From positions 1 to 64,000 of the forward strand of contig NZ_JAPMLQ010000008.1 of the NCBI RefSeq assembly GCF_026410305.1: a DNA stretch of 64,000 nt. The letters run 5' to 3'. This stretch comes from Sulfitobacter sp. F26204. GTDB taxonomy: Bacteria > Pseudomonadota > Alphaproteobacteria > Rhodobacterales > Rhodobacteraceae. Below, piece after piece: positions 1 to 8,492 of this stretch (the first letter of the stretch is position 1; each line of letters starts with the position of its first letter). The notes beneath the pieces were generated by a model. The model made no database searches and was not told where the DNA came from. It was given only the letters and a program-made list of their open reading frames with translations. The position numbers and the translations under genes were made by a program.

Positions 1-185
1 TCAAGGAACTTGCGGTCGGCGACGGCAGGCTGTTCGACCTCTGATTTGCCGGCAAGATCGCTCATCACGCCCATGACGAAAGGCAATTGTACCTTCTTTT
101 CGGCACCGTACAATTCCACATCATATTCGATTTGAACGCGAGGGGCCCGGTTTCGGGCGATGAATTTCTGGGAACTAGTGGCCAT
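1..185 (-). CDS. tssB: TssB/VipA, T6SS contractile sheath small subunit (partial, 3' end outside window)
   Basis: The first 61 codons of a type VI secretion sheath protein run off the left edge. The N-terminus contains the family signature RAPRVQIEYDVELYGAEKK followed by a segment ending PFVMGVMSDLAGKSE, which is characteristic of TssB (VipA). TssB and TssC form the cytoplasmic contractile sheath around the Hcp tube. The start is the ATG at 185, preceded by AAGGAGC at 192-197 or so on the minus strand. It lies 87 bases downstream of tssA in the same direction, so the two are probably cotranscribed, with tssC expected just outside the window. Family assignment is firm; completeness cannot be judged. 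Confidence 0.93.
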   Translation of the reverse strand, partial: MATSSQKFIARNRAPRVQIEYDVELYGAEKKVQLPFVMGVMSDLAGKSEVEQPAVADRKFL

Positions 186-272
186 GAAGGGCTCCTTGGT
201 CTTGAAAAATGGGATGCAAGGATTGTCTTGCGGTGAAAAATAAACTTGGAGCTGAAAGGGCAGCGCGTCGCA

Positions 273-1289
273 TCAGTCTCTGATCCCTCCAACAATTTTG
301 ACCTGTTCGAGCCCCTGTGGGGCGATTTCTTTCATGATGGTCATAAAATCTGCGCCAACCAGCTTTTTCGCCCGTTCCAACAGAATCGGCATCGGGCTGG
401 ACGGTTCGTTGCGGTGATAATACCCGATCATGCGGTCCAATGCATTTGAAACATCCGAAGGCGAATTGATCGCTCCGCCACCGGTTGCAGCTGCTGGGGC
501 TGCTACAGTGCCCTCGCCCTCAGCGGCTTCGCCGCCCTCTTCCGCCACGACAACGTCGCTTCCAACGACCTCAGACAAACGGCGAATAATCTGGCCGATT
601 GTTTTTTGAACGTCTTCCAGATCAGGCCCCTGCCCCGGCGTTCTCTCAACAAAAATAGCATCGATCGCCTTGATGTCGGCCTGCGCACTGAGCGCGCCGG
701 CCAACATGTTGGAAAGAGATTCCGAATCGGTGTCTTGAAATGCCGCCCCAATCGCCGCGCTGTCTGGAACTTCCGTCATACCCGCAGGCGCGGTCGCGGT
801 TCCTTCTGCTATTTCGATCATCCGCAGGCTCATGCGGCCGAACATCCGGCTGTCCGTCAAGGGCGCGCGACGCAATGCGCGAATCACGGTGTCCGAACCG
901 TTTAGCCCCTGTACGGCATTGATCCGCATGGTGGGATCATTGTCGTCGTCTTCGTCCAGTTCGGGGTGGCAACTGTCCCAGTAGGTTTCAAGACATCCAC
1001 GTATATAAGCGGTTGCCTCGGCAAAGCCCGGCAGGCCCTTGGAGTGCAAAATCGCCTCCGCGTAAAACACTGCAGCGCGAATATCGTGGCTGCGCTCAAG
1101 GACGCCGACAGCTTTGACAACAACATCTGCAAAATCAGGGTCTTCGGCCTCCCTGATCTTGTCGCCTTCTTGCTTTTCCTCGCCCGGCTGTGCCGCCAGT
1201 TCCATCTCGACGAAACCGGGATCATATTCAAGGTTTTCACCGCTTGGTTCGTCATCCCCATGGGACTCAAGCAGTTTTGCAACGTCCAT
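273..1289 (-). CDS. tssA: TssA, T6SS baseplate/cap protein with ImpA N-terminal domain
   Basis: A 338-residue protein with the ImpA-type N-terminal domain (SGENLEYDP near residue 17, then a helical region containing YWDSCHPELDEDDDNDP, a typical ImpA feature) and the usual short C-terminal segment (PILLERAKKLVGADFMTIM near the end). TssA proteins prime tail-tube and sheath assembly in type VI secretion. The middle, about residues 230-275, is acidic and Ala/Gly rich and looks like a flexible linker. The ATG at 1289 has a purine-rich GGGGGG site upstream. It is the first gene of a minus-strand operon leading into tssB and is divergent from the gene at 1505. Confidence 0.9.
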   Translation of the reverse strand: MDVAKLLESHGDDEPSGENLEYDPGFVEMELAAQPGEEKQEGDKIREAEDPDFADVVVKAVGVLERSHDIRAAVFYAEAILHSKGLPGFAEATAYIRGCLETYWDSCHPELDEDDDNDPTMRINAVQGLNGSDTVIRALRRAPLTDSRMFGRMSLRMIEIAEGTATAPAGMTEVPDSAAIGAAFQDTDSESLSNMLAGALSAQADIKAIDAIFVERTPGQGPDLEDVQKTIGQIIRRLSEVVGSDVVVAEEGGEAAEGEGTVAAPAAATGGGAINSPSDVSNALDRMIGYYHRNEPSSPMPILLERAKKLVGADFMTIMKEIAPQGLEQVKIVGGIRD

Positions 1290-1504
1290 TTCAGCCCCCC
1301 TTTAGTCTATTTTTCTGTAATCGCGGACAGCGTTACAGATCAAAAACAATCGCAATATATACCGTAACCGGTTCAAAACAAAAAATAAATTAACGCTTCG
1401 CCAAGTCAAAATGACAGAAAAGCAAATGCAAGCTTGACCAATAGTCAGCCTTATCGTCATTTTTAAGTCAATGGCTTTCCGCCAAAAAATGCGAGGAATT
1501 TCAG

Positions 1505-3112
1505 ATGGCCTATGTTCCAATGAAGACCGATGAGCTCAAAAAAATGGTGATGATGGGCAAGAAACGGCCAATGAATTTTGCCTATAATCCGGGCCCGAAG
1601 GAACAGGATCTGATGATCATTGATCGCATCAAGGCCCCCGAAGTACTTGGACGGCTTGCGAAAAAAGAGGGCAAAGGCCCCAAAGTGGCGGCTGGCGTCT
1701 TTGAGATTGATGCGAAGAATTTCACCATCAAGATACCAAAGGAACTGCCGGGACTTGCCAAGAAGCTGCGCAAGTATCTCAAGACCATGGATTTTTCTTT
1801 CAAAATTATCGTACTTGATTCCAACGGGACGCTGCTTGAATCCGACGGCTCGGACGAAGATCAGCAAGACGACCTATCCCCAAAAGACCCGAGCCAGGCA
1901 CAACAGGCCACGGACACGCAAACACCCCCACAAGCCTCTTCGTCAGAACCTCAGGCCGCGACTCCCGAACAACTGCAATTGACTGAAGCCGGACAACAAC
2001 AGCGTGCAGATCTCGCCGAACGGTTGCGGAAAATGCAAAGCCCGATTGCTGACTTGGGAACTCAAGGCATCCCGTTGGGCAAAGCCGCTGCAACGGTGAT
2101 TGCCCTGCTCAAGGCGGGATCGCTCGACAAGGCCAGCGAAGCGCTGAACAAGATGGAAAGCGGACTTGAAAAAGCGCAGGCCAGCCGCATCAAACCCACC
2201 GAACCCGTAGAAGAACCTGCATCCCCCGTTGCCAGAAGGCTGATGGACCGTGCAACGGCAGTACGCAATAGCATCGATACGCTGCAAGACGGCGCATCCG
2301 GCCCCGTCAAAGACAAGCTGGTCCAGGGGCTTGCGGCGCTTCAGGCAAAAGATTGGGCCGTAGCTGACGCACGACTGGCCGAGGCTGAATCAGCCTTGAA
2401 AAACCCGCCACCAGCCGCCGATCCAGCCTCTGGCGATCCGACGCAGCAGGCCGCTTCCGATCGCGAGACACAAGCACAGTCACAGCAAAAGTGGGAGTCC
2501 ATATCGGGCCAAATTCAGGCCAGCGTCGACAAGGCAATGCAGGCCAAAATCGGCGATCCGGAAAGCATTCAGCGCGTTTTTGACGATGCCAAACGCAAGG
2601 CAGAGGCAGGCGATTTCGATCAGGCTGTCGCCGCAGCTGCCAACACGGTAAAGCTGATCAAGGCCGCTGCTGCAGAGGGCGTGGTACCTGCCCGCGACGT
2701 GAATGAAAGCTCAACAGCTCATGTCGCCATGTACGATAGATCCCGCCTAAACTGGATCAAGACCCGCATCGGAATACGTGCAGAATTGAACAAGCTGAAA
2801 ACCGCTATTGAAACGCATACTAAAGACGTTCCAGGTTTGGAAGATGTTGCGCCAAAAACCGGCGTTCTGTTTACCTACGTCGACGAACTGGACACTGCCC
2901 TGGAAACAACGCTTGATGCCCTGATGAAATCGCCAGACGCGGCAGAGCGCGACAAGCTGAAAAGCGAGGCGATCGGAATTATCGGGACTTATCGCACAAC
3001 TTTGAACAATGATTTCTTTCAGGCCGTTGATGACAACGGCTTTACGCCAACTACAATTCGTAGCACCGCCCTGACTGCACTCGCCGGAGTTGAAACGGCT
3101 CTCGCGGCTTAA
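1505..3112 (+). CDS. Helical protein of unknown family next to T6SS genes
   Basis: I do not recognise this 535-residue protein. Residues 1-115 form a Lys-rich, mixed alpha/beta-looking domain (KRPMNFAYNPG, VFEIDAKNFTIKIPKEL) that ends in an acidic stretch (SDGSDEDQQDD). A Gln/Pro/Ser-rich linker follows to about residue 155. The rest is predicted helical, with at least three loosely similar units of about 55 residues, each carrying an ALxxxDxxxAxxxLxxAE-like pattern, and a different helical C-terminus. No signal peptide or membrane segment is visible. GAGG precedes the ATG. It is divergent from tssA across a 215-base AT-rich gap and heads the plus-strand operon. Context suggests an accessory or effector-related T6SS role, which is inference only. 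Confidence 0.8.
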   Translation: MAYVPMKTDELKKMVMMGKKRPMNFAYNPGPKEQDLMIIDRIKAPEVLGRLAKKEGKGPKVAAGVFEIDAKNFTIKIPKELPGLAKKLRKYLKTMDFSFKIIVLDSNGTLLESDGSDEDQQDDLSPKDPSQAQQATDTQTPPQASSSEPQAATPEQLQLTEAGQQQRADLAERLRKMQSPIADLGTQGIPLGKAAATVIALLKAGSLDKASEALNKMESGLEKAQASRIKPTEPVEEPASPVARRLMDRATAVRNSIDTLQDGASGPVKDKLVQGLAALQAKDWAVADARLAEAESALKNPPPAADPASGDPTQQAASDRETQAQSQQKWESISGQIQASVDKAMQAKIGDPESIQRVFDDAKRKAEAGDFDQAVAAAANTVKLIKAAAAEGVVPARDVNESSTAHVAMYDRSRLNWIKTRIGIRAELNKLKTAIETHTKDVPGLEDVAPKTGVLFTYVDELDTALETTLDALMKSPDAAERDKLKSEAIGIIGTYRTTLNNDFFQAVDDNGFTPTTIRSTALTALAGVETALAA

Positions 3113-3129
3113 CCAACAAAGGATGCGCA

Positions 3130-3558
3130 ATGATATTCACACGTTTTATCACCGGCTTGATAACATTTATTGCGTTTTCGTTTCCCGTCGCCAGTCTGGC
3201 GCAATCCGCCGGACTGAGCGTTGAACTGAATAAGATCGAGCCGTCGCAAAGTGGCGGATGCAGCGCTTTCTTTCTATTCAGGAATGCGACCGAAAACAGC
3301 TATGATGGCTTTGAGATGTCCTTGGCGATCCTTGATACCCAGGGTGTAATTGACAGGTTGTTGTCGATCGATGCCGCACCCTTGCCGGTCAGCCGCACGA
3401 CTCTCAAACTGTTTGAAATTCCCGAAATCGCCTGCACCGACATTTCGGAGATCCTGTTGCACGATCTCACCTCCTGCCGCCCGCAAAACGGGGAAGAAAT
3501 GGACTGTTTTCCAATCCTCACCCTGCAAAGCCGCGCTGCGGTTGCATTGGTCAAATAG
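3130..3558 (+). CDS. Small exported protein with four cysteines, unknown function
   Basis: A 142-residue protein with a clear Sec-type signal peptide (hydrophobic residues about 8-22, cleavage likely after ASLAQ at residue 25). The mature part has four cysteines (in GGCSAF, IACTD, TSCRP and MDCFP), which could form two disulfide bonds in the periplasm. No enzyme motif is visible. It starts 18 bases after the preceding gene and its stop abuts the start of the ExbB-like gene, so it is almost certainly part of the same operon. A periplasmic partner of the ExbB/ExbD-type complex is a reasonable guess, but nothing in the sequence proves it. Confidence 0.8.
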   Translation: MIFTRFITGLITFIAFSFPVASLAQSAGLSVELNKIEPSQSGGCSAFFLFRNATENSYDGFEMSLAILDTQGVIDRLLSIDAAPLPVSRTTLKLFEIPEIACTDISEILLHDLTSCRPQNGEEMDCFPILTLQSRAAVALVK

Positions 3559-3560
3559 TG

Positions 3561-4187
3561 ATGTCGTTTGATCCAGGAGGATTGGGTGCGGGTGGCATAA
3601 TCATTGTTGTCCTGGCGCTGTTGTCGGCGCTCTCGCTGACATTGATCGTCGTGAAAACTCTTCAGCTGTTGCCTGCGCGTTCCGGGGCCGTGCGTCGGGA
3701 AGAAGCGATAGGACTTTGGGCGGCAGGGAACAAGGATCAGGCAGAGGCCGCCGTCGCAAATGGCAAAAGCCCGGCAGACCGGGTAATGGCCTATGCGATG
3801 AAGTCTCTGGCCAGTGGTTTCAAAGGGGCAACCCTGCACGCAGAACTTCTGCGTCGCGGAAATGAGGAACTTGCCCGTATGAACAGCCTGTTGCGGGTTC
3901 TTGAACTTATCGCGATGATCAGCCCGCTGCTGGGATTGCTTGGTACCGTGATGGGCATGATCCAGTCATTCCAGGCCTTGGAAATGGCGCAGGGTGCGGC
4001 AAATGCCTCTGTGCTCGCGGGCGGGATCTGGCAGGCTTTGCTGACCACTGCTGTCGGGTTGCTGGTGGCGATCCCTGCCGCGGTCGGGGCCTCTTTATTG
4101 TCATCGCGTGCCGAAAGCGCGGCCCAGATGATTGAAAATTCCGTCGGGCGTTTGATGCTTGTTGAGGAAAACCCTGACGCCGCCTGA
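3561..4187 (+). CDS. MotA/TolQ/ExbB-family proton channel protein
   Basis: A 209-residue membrane protein with an N-terminal membrane helix (GGIIIVVLALLSALSLTLIV), a cytoplasmic loop, and two C-terminal helices. The second of these sits in the family-typical block with SPLLGLLGTVMGMIQSF at about residues 122-138 and the third in WQALLTTAVGLLVAIPAAV. These match the ExbB/TolQ signature. Such proteins form a pentameric inner-membrane channel that couples proton flow to an ExbD/TolR partner. A GTG at 3558 overlapping the previous stop is an alternative start. The gene is followed by two ExbD-like genes, giving a complete motor set. Confidence 0.88.
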   Translation: MSFDPGGLGAGGIIIVVLALLSALSLTLIVVKTLQLLPARSGAVRREEAIGLWAAGNKDQAEAAVANGKSPADRVMAYAMKSLASGFKGATLHAELLRRGNEELARMNSLLRVLELIAMISPLLGLLGTVMGMIQSFQALEMAQGAANASVLAGGIWQALLTTAVGLLVAIPAAVGASLLSSRAESAAQMIENSVGRLMLVEENPDAA

Positions 4188-4208
4188 ACAAGACCGGAGC
4201 CAAAGAGA

Positions 4209-4643
4209 ATGACGGACGTTCCTCCTCTGACCCTGCGCCGTCCTCGCCCCACAGGCGCGCTGATCTCACTTGTGGCGATGATTGACGTGTTGTTGATATT
4301 ACTGGTGTTTTTCATGGTTACTTCGACGTATCTTGATCTCAACATGATGCCCGCCCTGGCGCAGGACGATGAAACCGGTACAGCCACGCAACAGACCGGC
4401 ACAGCCCAACCAGTTCTGGTGAGAATTGGTGCGGATGGCAGACCCGCTATTCGTGGAAAAACACTTGCGCTTGCGGATCTGGACAGGCTGCTGCGTCAGC
4501 GGTTGACTGCTGAACCAACTCTGTCTGTCGTGATCCTGCCCACAGGACAGGCCCGCACGCAGGCCCTTGTCAGCGTAATGGACACCGCCACCCAGGCGGG
4601 CGCAGGCAATATTCGTGTGATACATCTTGAGAGCCGCCCATGA
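4209..4643 (+). CDS. ExbD/TolR-family protein (first copy)
   Basis: A 144-residue protein with a short cytoplasmic N-terminus, one membrane helix (ISLVAMIDVLLILLVFFMVTS, residues about 17-37) and a periplasmic domain. The Asp in MIDVLLILLVFFM is the proton-carrying residue conserved in ExbD and TolR. The periplasmic part has the usual beta-alpha layout (VLVRIGADGRPAIRGKTL and VVILPTGQARTQALVSVMD). It follows the ExbB-like gene by 21 bases and overlaps the second ExbD-like gene by 4 bases (ATGA). Confidence 0.88.
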   Translation: MTDVPPLTLRRPRPTGALISLVAMIDVLLILLVFFMVTSTYLDLNMMPALAQDDETGTATQQTGTAQPVLVRIGADGRPAIRGKTLALADLDRLLRQRLTAEPTLSVVILPTGQARTQALVSVMDTATQAGAGNIRVIHLESRP

Positions 4644-5038
4644 GGTTGACCCGTCCACCCGCACGGCAAGCGCCCGAAACGATCATTGCCCTGATTGATG
4701 TGGTGTTTTTCCTGCTGGTATTTTTCATGTTGATCGGGCGAATGGATGCCACCGCCCCCTTCGAGGTCACACCCCCCGTCGCTGCAACAGGGTCGGACAT
4801 GCCCGCCGGTGGCATCACCATGTCCGTCAGCGAAGACGGTGACCTTGCCGTGGATGGCATCCAGACAGATGCACCTATGGTGATGATATTGGAAAAAATC
4901 GCACAGGCACCTGAAACGCTGGTCCGCATTAACGCGCATCACCGCGCCGAATTGCGTTTCATTCTGCCCATGATCGCTGAGTTGGAGGCGGCAGGTGCGC
5001 GTGAAGTTGCCCTTGTCGTTACACCGGCCGGCCCATGA
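4640..5038 (+). CDS. ExbD/TolR-family protein (second copy)
   Basis: A 132-residue paralogue of the preceding protein. It has the same layout: a short N-terminus, a membrane helix containing LIDVVFFLLVFFMLIGR with the conserved Asp, and a periplasmic domain (ITMSVSEDGDLAVDGIQTD). The two ExbD-like copies differ strongly, so they probably form a heterodimer rather than being a recent duplication. It overlaps both neighbours by 4 bases (ATGA), indicating translational coupling with the ExbD-like gene before it and the TonB-like gene after it. Confidence 0.88.
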   Translation: MRLTRPPARQAPETIIALIDVVFFLLVFFMLIGRMDATAPFEVTPPVAATGSDMPAGGITMSVSEDGDLAVDGIQTDAPMVMILEKIAQAPETLVRINAHHRAELRFILPMIAELEAAGAREVALVVTPAGP

Positions 5039-6396
5039 AGGCAGGTGCTGGGATATGGATGCTGGGGATCTTTGTTTCCATTCTCCTGCATCTCGGGGCG
5101 GCGGCCGGGCTGAGGGCGGCACTGCAACCGGACCCGGTGACAGATCAACCTATCCCGCAAAGCCGTCTGAACGTGGCAGCGCAGGAAATGCGCCGCAGCG
5201 ACGCTGCTGAACAAGCACCGCAAAGCGAAGAAGTGCTGGAAAAAGCATCATCGGGTGCAAAACTTGGGGGGGACGCGATTGCATCAACCCGCGCCTCACC
5301 GGTTGCAACACCCTCTGATCGGGCGGAGGAACAGGCATTGCCAGCACAGAGCACCGCAGCAGCAAAGGCGAATGTGCCTGTTATCAGTTCATTGCCCACA
5401 ACCGCAGCCAAAGCTCTACCATCGCGGCTGCCAGTTGCGGCATCAATGCAAACGCCATTTGTCACCGCCTCGGCGCAGGTGCAGGCGCCGTCGCCAACCA
5501 CATTAACCTTTGTTCAACCAAAGCCCGTCGTCAGTTTGCCCGAAACACCCGAAACCATCGTAACCCTGGAACAGAAACCGCAGGTCATGAGAACCAAGGC
5601 AACGCTGGCCTTTCCCGCGGCTGGCCCCGTTGACCCGGTGTCGCTTGCTGCATTTCAGAGCTTTACCCAACCAGAAGGCACAACTGGGGCGGCCCTGCGC
5701 GACAATCTAAGCGCCGCACTCTCTGTGCCCTGCGCAAGAATGCAGGTCACGTTTGATCCTGATACAACCACGCTGCAACTGACCGGACATGTGCCCGATT
5801 CCGATGATCGCGGGCCGGTTCTGTCCGCCCTGCGCGCGCAAATGGGTCCCGATATTGCTGTTGTGGACAATCTGCTGGTCCTGCCTGCCCCGCAATGTGG
5901 TGCCTTGACGGGAATTGCCGGTGTCGGATTACCTCAATCAACCGATCAAATCACCAATCCGATGATCGTCGGTGAAAACACTCATGCACGCGCTTTTCGC
6001 TATTTCACCGATGACGCGCTGGTGCTGACATTAACGGCACCGGATTATCCGGCCTATGTCTATGTCGATTACTTTGACGCTGACGGCAATGTGATCCATC
6101 TCACCCCGAACGAGGCAACCCCCTTGCAAATCCTTGTCCCAAAGGAAACCCTGACCGTCGGCGCAGAAAACGCCCGTGAAGAAGGCTTGTTTGTCACCAT
6201 CGGCCCGCCTTATGGCCAAGAGATTGCAGCGGCCTTTGCCTCTTCCGTACCCCTTTATGACGGTTTGCGCCCGCTGGTAGAGCCTGCCGGTGCCTACCTT
6301 GACTGGCTCAAAGACAAGGTTGCTGCAGCCCGCGCCCAAAATGCCGGGTTCAAAGGAGAATGGGTGTATTTCTTTGTTACGACCGCCGCCCGATGA
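5035..6396 (+). CDS. TonB-like anchored periplasmic protein with DUF4384-like C-terminus
   Basis: A 453-residue protein. Residues 5-27 form a single membrane anchor (MLGIFVSILLHLGAAAGL), followed by about 170 residues of Ala/Pro/Thr/Gln-rich linker typical of TonB-like spacers. Residues about 220-290 contain two cysteines (VPCARMQV and PAPQCGAL) around a small domain that looks like the cysteine-bracketed region seen in some DUF4384 proteins. The C-terminal 140 residues (RAFRYFTDDALVLTLTAPD, then YVYVDYFDADGNVIHLTPN) resemble DUF4384. It is last in the ExbB-ExbD-ExbD operon and so sits where TonB would be, but the C-terminal domain is not TonB. The domain assignment is from memory of the family and needs a profile search. 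Confidence 0.72.
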   Translation: MKAGAGIWMLGIFVSILLHLGAAAGLRAALQPDPVTDQPIPQSRLNVAAQEMRRSDAAEQAPQSEEVLEKASSGAKLGGDAIASTRASPVATPSDRAEEQALPAQSTAAAKANVPVISSLPTTAAKALPSRLPVAASMQTPFVTASAQVQAPSPTTLTFVQPKPVVSLPETPETIVTLEQKPQVMRTKATLAFPAAGPVDPVSLAAFQSFTQPEGTTGAALRDNLSAALSVPCARMQVTFDPDTTTLQLTGHVPDSDDRGPVLSALRAQMGPDIAVVDNLLVLPAPQCGALTGIAGVGLPQSTDQITNPMIVGENTHARAFRYFTDDALVLTLTAPDYPAYVYVDYFDADGNVIHLTPNEATPLQILVPKETLTVGAENAREEGLFVTIGPPYGQEIAAAFASSVPLYDGLRPLVEPAGAYLDWLKDKVAAARAQNAGFKGEWVYFFVTTAAR

Positions 6397-6695
6397 ATCG
6401 CATGGCTGACAGGTCAACTGCACGGTCATTTTCCGTGCGCATGCTAAACTCTGACACATTCACCCCGGGTCAGCCAATCAAGCAGTCTGCATTGGTTTGC
6501 ACTGTTCCTGAGGGGCGCACCCCCCTTCACCCATGTTGTGAGCGGGTTTGCGCCTTTAAAGTTGCATAAAAAGCGCAACGTACACGGGAGCTGAGACCAA
6601 TCCTTCCCTTGGCGATGATTTCAAAGCAGTGTAAGTTGACACTAAGAAATTAAAACTAATTCTTTTTTTGAACTCTTTGTATCGGGAGGTCTGTC
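6397..6695. other. Intergenic region upstream of the two-partner secretion genes
   Basis: No gene is visible in these 299 bases. The right half is AT rich, with a T-run at 6662-6668. It probably carries the promoter of the TpsB-TpsA-caspase operon. Confidence 0.5.
6636..6664 (+). promoter_or_regulatory. Possible promoter for tpsB
   Basis: A perfect TTGACA lies at 6636-6641. At a 17-base spacing the -10 position holds ATTCTT, a poor match to TATAAT. It lies about 30 bases upstream of the tpsB ribosome site. Only the -35 box is convincing. Confidence 0.3.
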
Positions 6696-8492
6696 GTGCT
6701 GGGACCCATTCTTGCCAAGCGTGCGCTGCTCGCCCCCATTTTGCTGCGCGAAAAAAGCAGTGTTTGGGCGGCTTTGATGCTTTGCTGCGCTGTCGGAATC
6801 GGCACAGTCGCGACAAATGCCCAGGCGCAAACCGCAAGTGAGATCACCTCCTCCACTTTCGCTCCGGATGCGCAGCGCCTCAAAGGCAGTGTCGTCTTTT
6901 CCGGTGAGCGTGGCACCAAGGCGCCGGCAGGCTCCGAAAAACTGTTGATCAATCTGAAGGATGTTGATCTGGATGGCGGCCTGCCCCAGATGGCCGAGAT
7001 TAACGCAGCCACCAGGGCGCGCCTGTCTGGCAAGACCATCACGGTCGCCGAGATTTTCAATGCCACTTCTGACCTGGAAACAGCCTATACTCAGGCCGGT
7101 TTTGTATTGGCCCGTGTTGTGCTGCCTGCGCAGGAATTGCGCGATGGCGGAAAACTCAGGATCGTTGTTATCGATGGGTTTGTAGAAGAAATCGACACCG
7201 CCAACGTACCTCTAAAGGTACGCAATCGCATCACACGCATCACCGAACCCCTGGTCGGTAAGCGCAGCCTGCGCCTGCCCGAGATCGAACGCCAGCTGCT
7301 TTTGGCTGGTGACACATACGGGGTTTCGCTGGGATCCGCTCTGGCTGCAGGGGCCACACCCGGTGGTACATCCCTGATCCTTCAACCTGAATTCCGGCCC
7401 GTGACCGGGTTTTTCGCATTTGACAATAGTAACGCCAGTTCGCTTGGCCCGGTCAGCCTGAGCGCGGGCGTCGAATTCAACTCACCCTTTGACTTGGGCG
7501 AAACCCTATATGCGCGGATCTCCGGTTCGCCGGCCAACGACAATGACAACGGGCTTGGCGCATTTCTGGGCAGCGACCCGCGTGTGCGTACCCTGTCGGT
7601 CGGTGGGGTGATTCCGGTGGGCTTTGATGGGCTGACACTCAACATAGAAGCAACCGACAGCCGCACGGCGCCCGACCCGCTGGCGGTGCCCTCGGTCAGC
7701 CGGTTCGAGCGCACCTCTGTTCGCCTGTTTTATCCCTTTATCCGTTCCCGCAATCGTAACATTTCCGGTCAACTGACCCTGGAACGCCAGACCGACGAAC
7801 AATTCCTCGTTGGTCCAAACAATGTCAGAACGCTGGTCTACGAAGACAAAACCAGCGTGCTGCGTGCTGCGGTTGACGGTTTCTGGCTAACCGACGGTGG
7901 ATCAGCCATCGAAGCCGGTGCCGTATTGTCCCGCGGATTTGACATCCTGAATGCCCGGACAGCAGCAGATGTCGGCACTGGTACACCACTTTCGCGACAG
8001 GGTGCTGACGCAGAATTTACCAAGCTGATCGTGTCGGGTCGTTTGCGTCGTACAATCAACGAAAAATTCAATTTCTCGCTTGCCGGACGGGCGCAAAGCT
8101 CCTTTGGCGATGCCATGCTGACCTCAGAACAATTCGGCATCGCCGGCAGTCAGGAGCTTTCCGGATTTGACGCAGGTTCTATCAGAGGTGACAGCGGTTT
8201 TGTCGCCCGTGCGGAAATTTCAATGCCGCAACAGACATCTTTTGGCGATACACCACTTTTAGTCAGTCCTTATATTTTCGCAGCTTACGGGAACGTGTCA
8301 TTAGAGGCACCCACCCTACAAGAAACAAAGGATGTCTCTGCAACATCCTTCGGTCTTGGAGTCGAGCTGAACACATTGAGCAAATCCAATTTCTCGTCCG
8401 CAACTATGCGGATCGAATACGCAAGGGGAACGCGTGATGATGACCTGCCGGACAACAACCGCTTTAGCATCCAGGGCTCTTTCCGCTTCTAA
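6696..8492 (+). CDS. TpsB, outer-membrane pore of a two-partner secretion system (ShlB/FhaC/HecB family)
   Basis: A 598-residue protein. The GTG start at 6696 is preceded by GGGAGG. A membrane-spanning signal (VWAALMLCCAVGIGTVAT) ends at ATNAQAQ near residue 46. Two POTRA-like modules follow (GKTITVAEIFNATSDLETAYTQ and LRIVVIDGFVEEID, about residues 105-170), then a C-terminal beta-barrel with alternating strands from about residue 240. The SGFDAGSIRGDSGF segment near residue 490 corresponds to the conserved loop-6 R-G motif of the family. It exports the TpsA protein encoded immediately downstream, whose reading frame overlaps its end by 59 bases. Confidence 0.88.
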   Translation: MLGPILAKRALLAPILLREKSSVWAALMLCCAVGIGTVATNAQAQTASEITSSTFAPDAQRLKGSVVFSGERGTKAPAGSEKLLINLKDVDLDGGLPQMAEINAATRARLSGKTITVAEIFNATSDLETAYTQAGFVLARVVLPAQELRDGGKLRIVVIDGFVEEIDTANVPLKVRNRITRITEPLVGKRSLRLPEIERQLLLAGDTYGVSLGSALAAGATPGGTSLILQPEFRPVTGFFAFDNSNASSLGPVSLSAGVEFNSPFDLGETLYARISGSPANDNDNGLGAFLGSDPRVRTLSVGGVIPVGFDGLTLNIEATDSRTAPDPLAVPSVSRFERTSVRLFYPFIRSRNRNISGQLTLERQTDEQFLVGPNNVRTLVYEDKTSVLRAAVDGFWLTDGGSAIEAGAVLSRGFDILNARTAADVGTGTPLSRQGADAEFTKLIVSGRLRRTINEKFNFSLAGRAQSSFGDAMLTSEQFGIAGSQELSGFDAGSIRGDSGFVARAEISMPQQTSFGDTPLLVSPYIFAAYGNVSLEAPTLQETKDVSATSFGLGVELNTLSKSNFSSATMRIEYARGTRDDDLPDNNRFSIQGSFRF

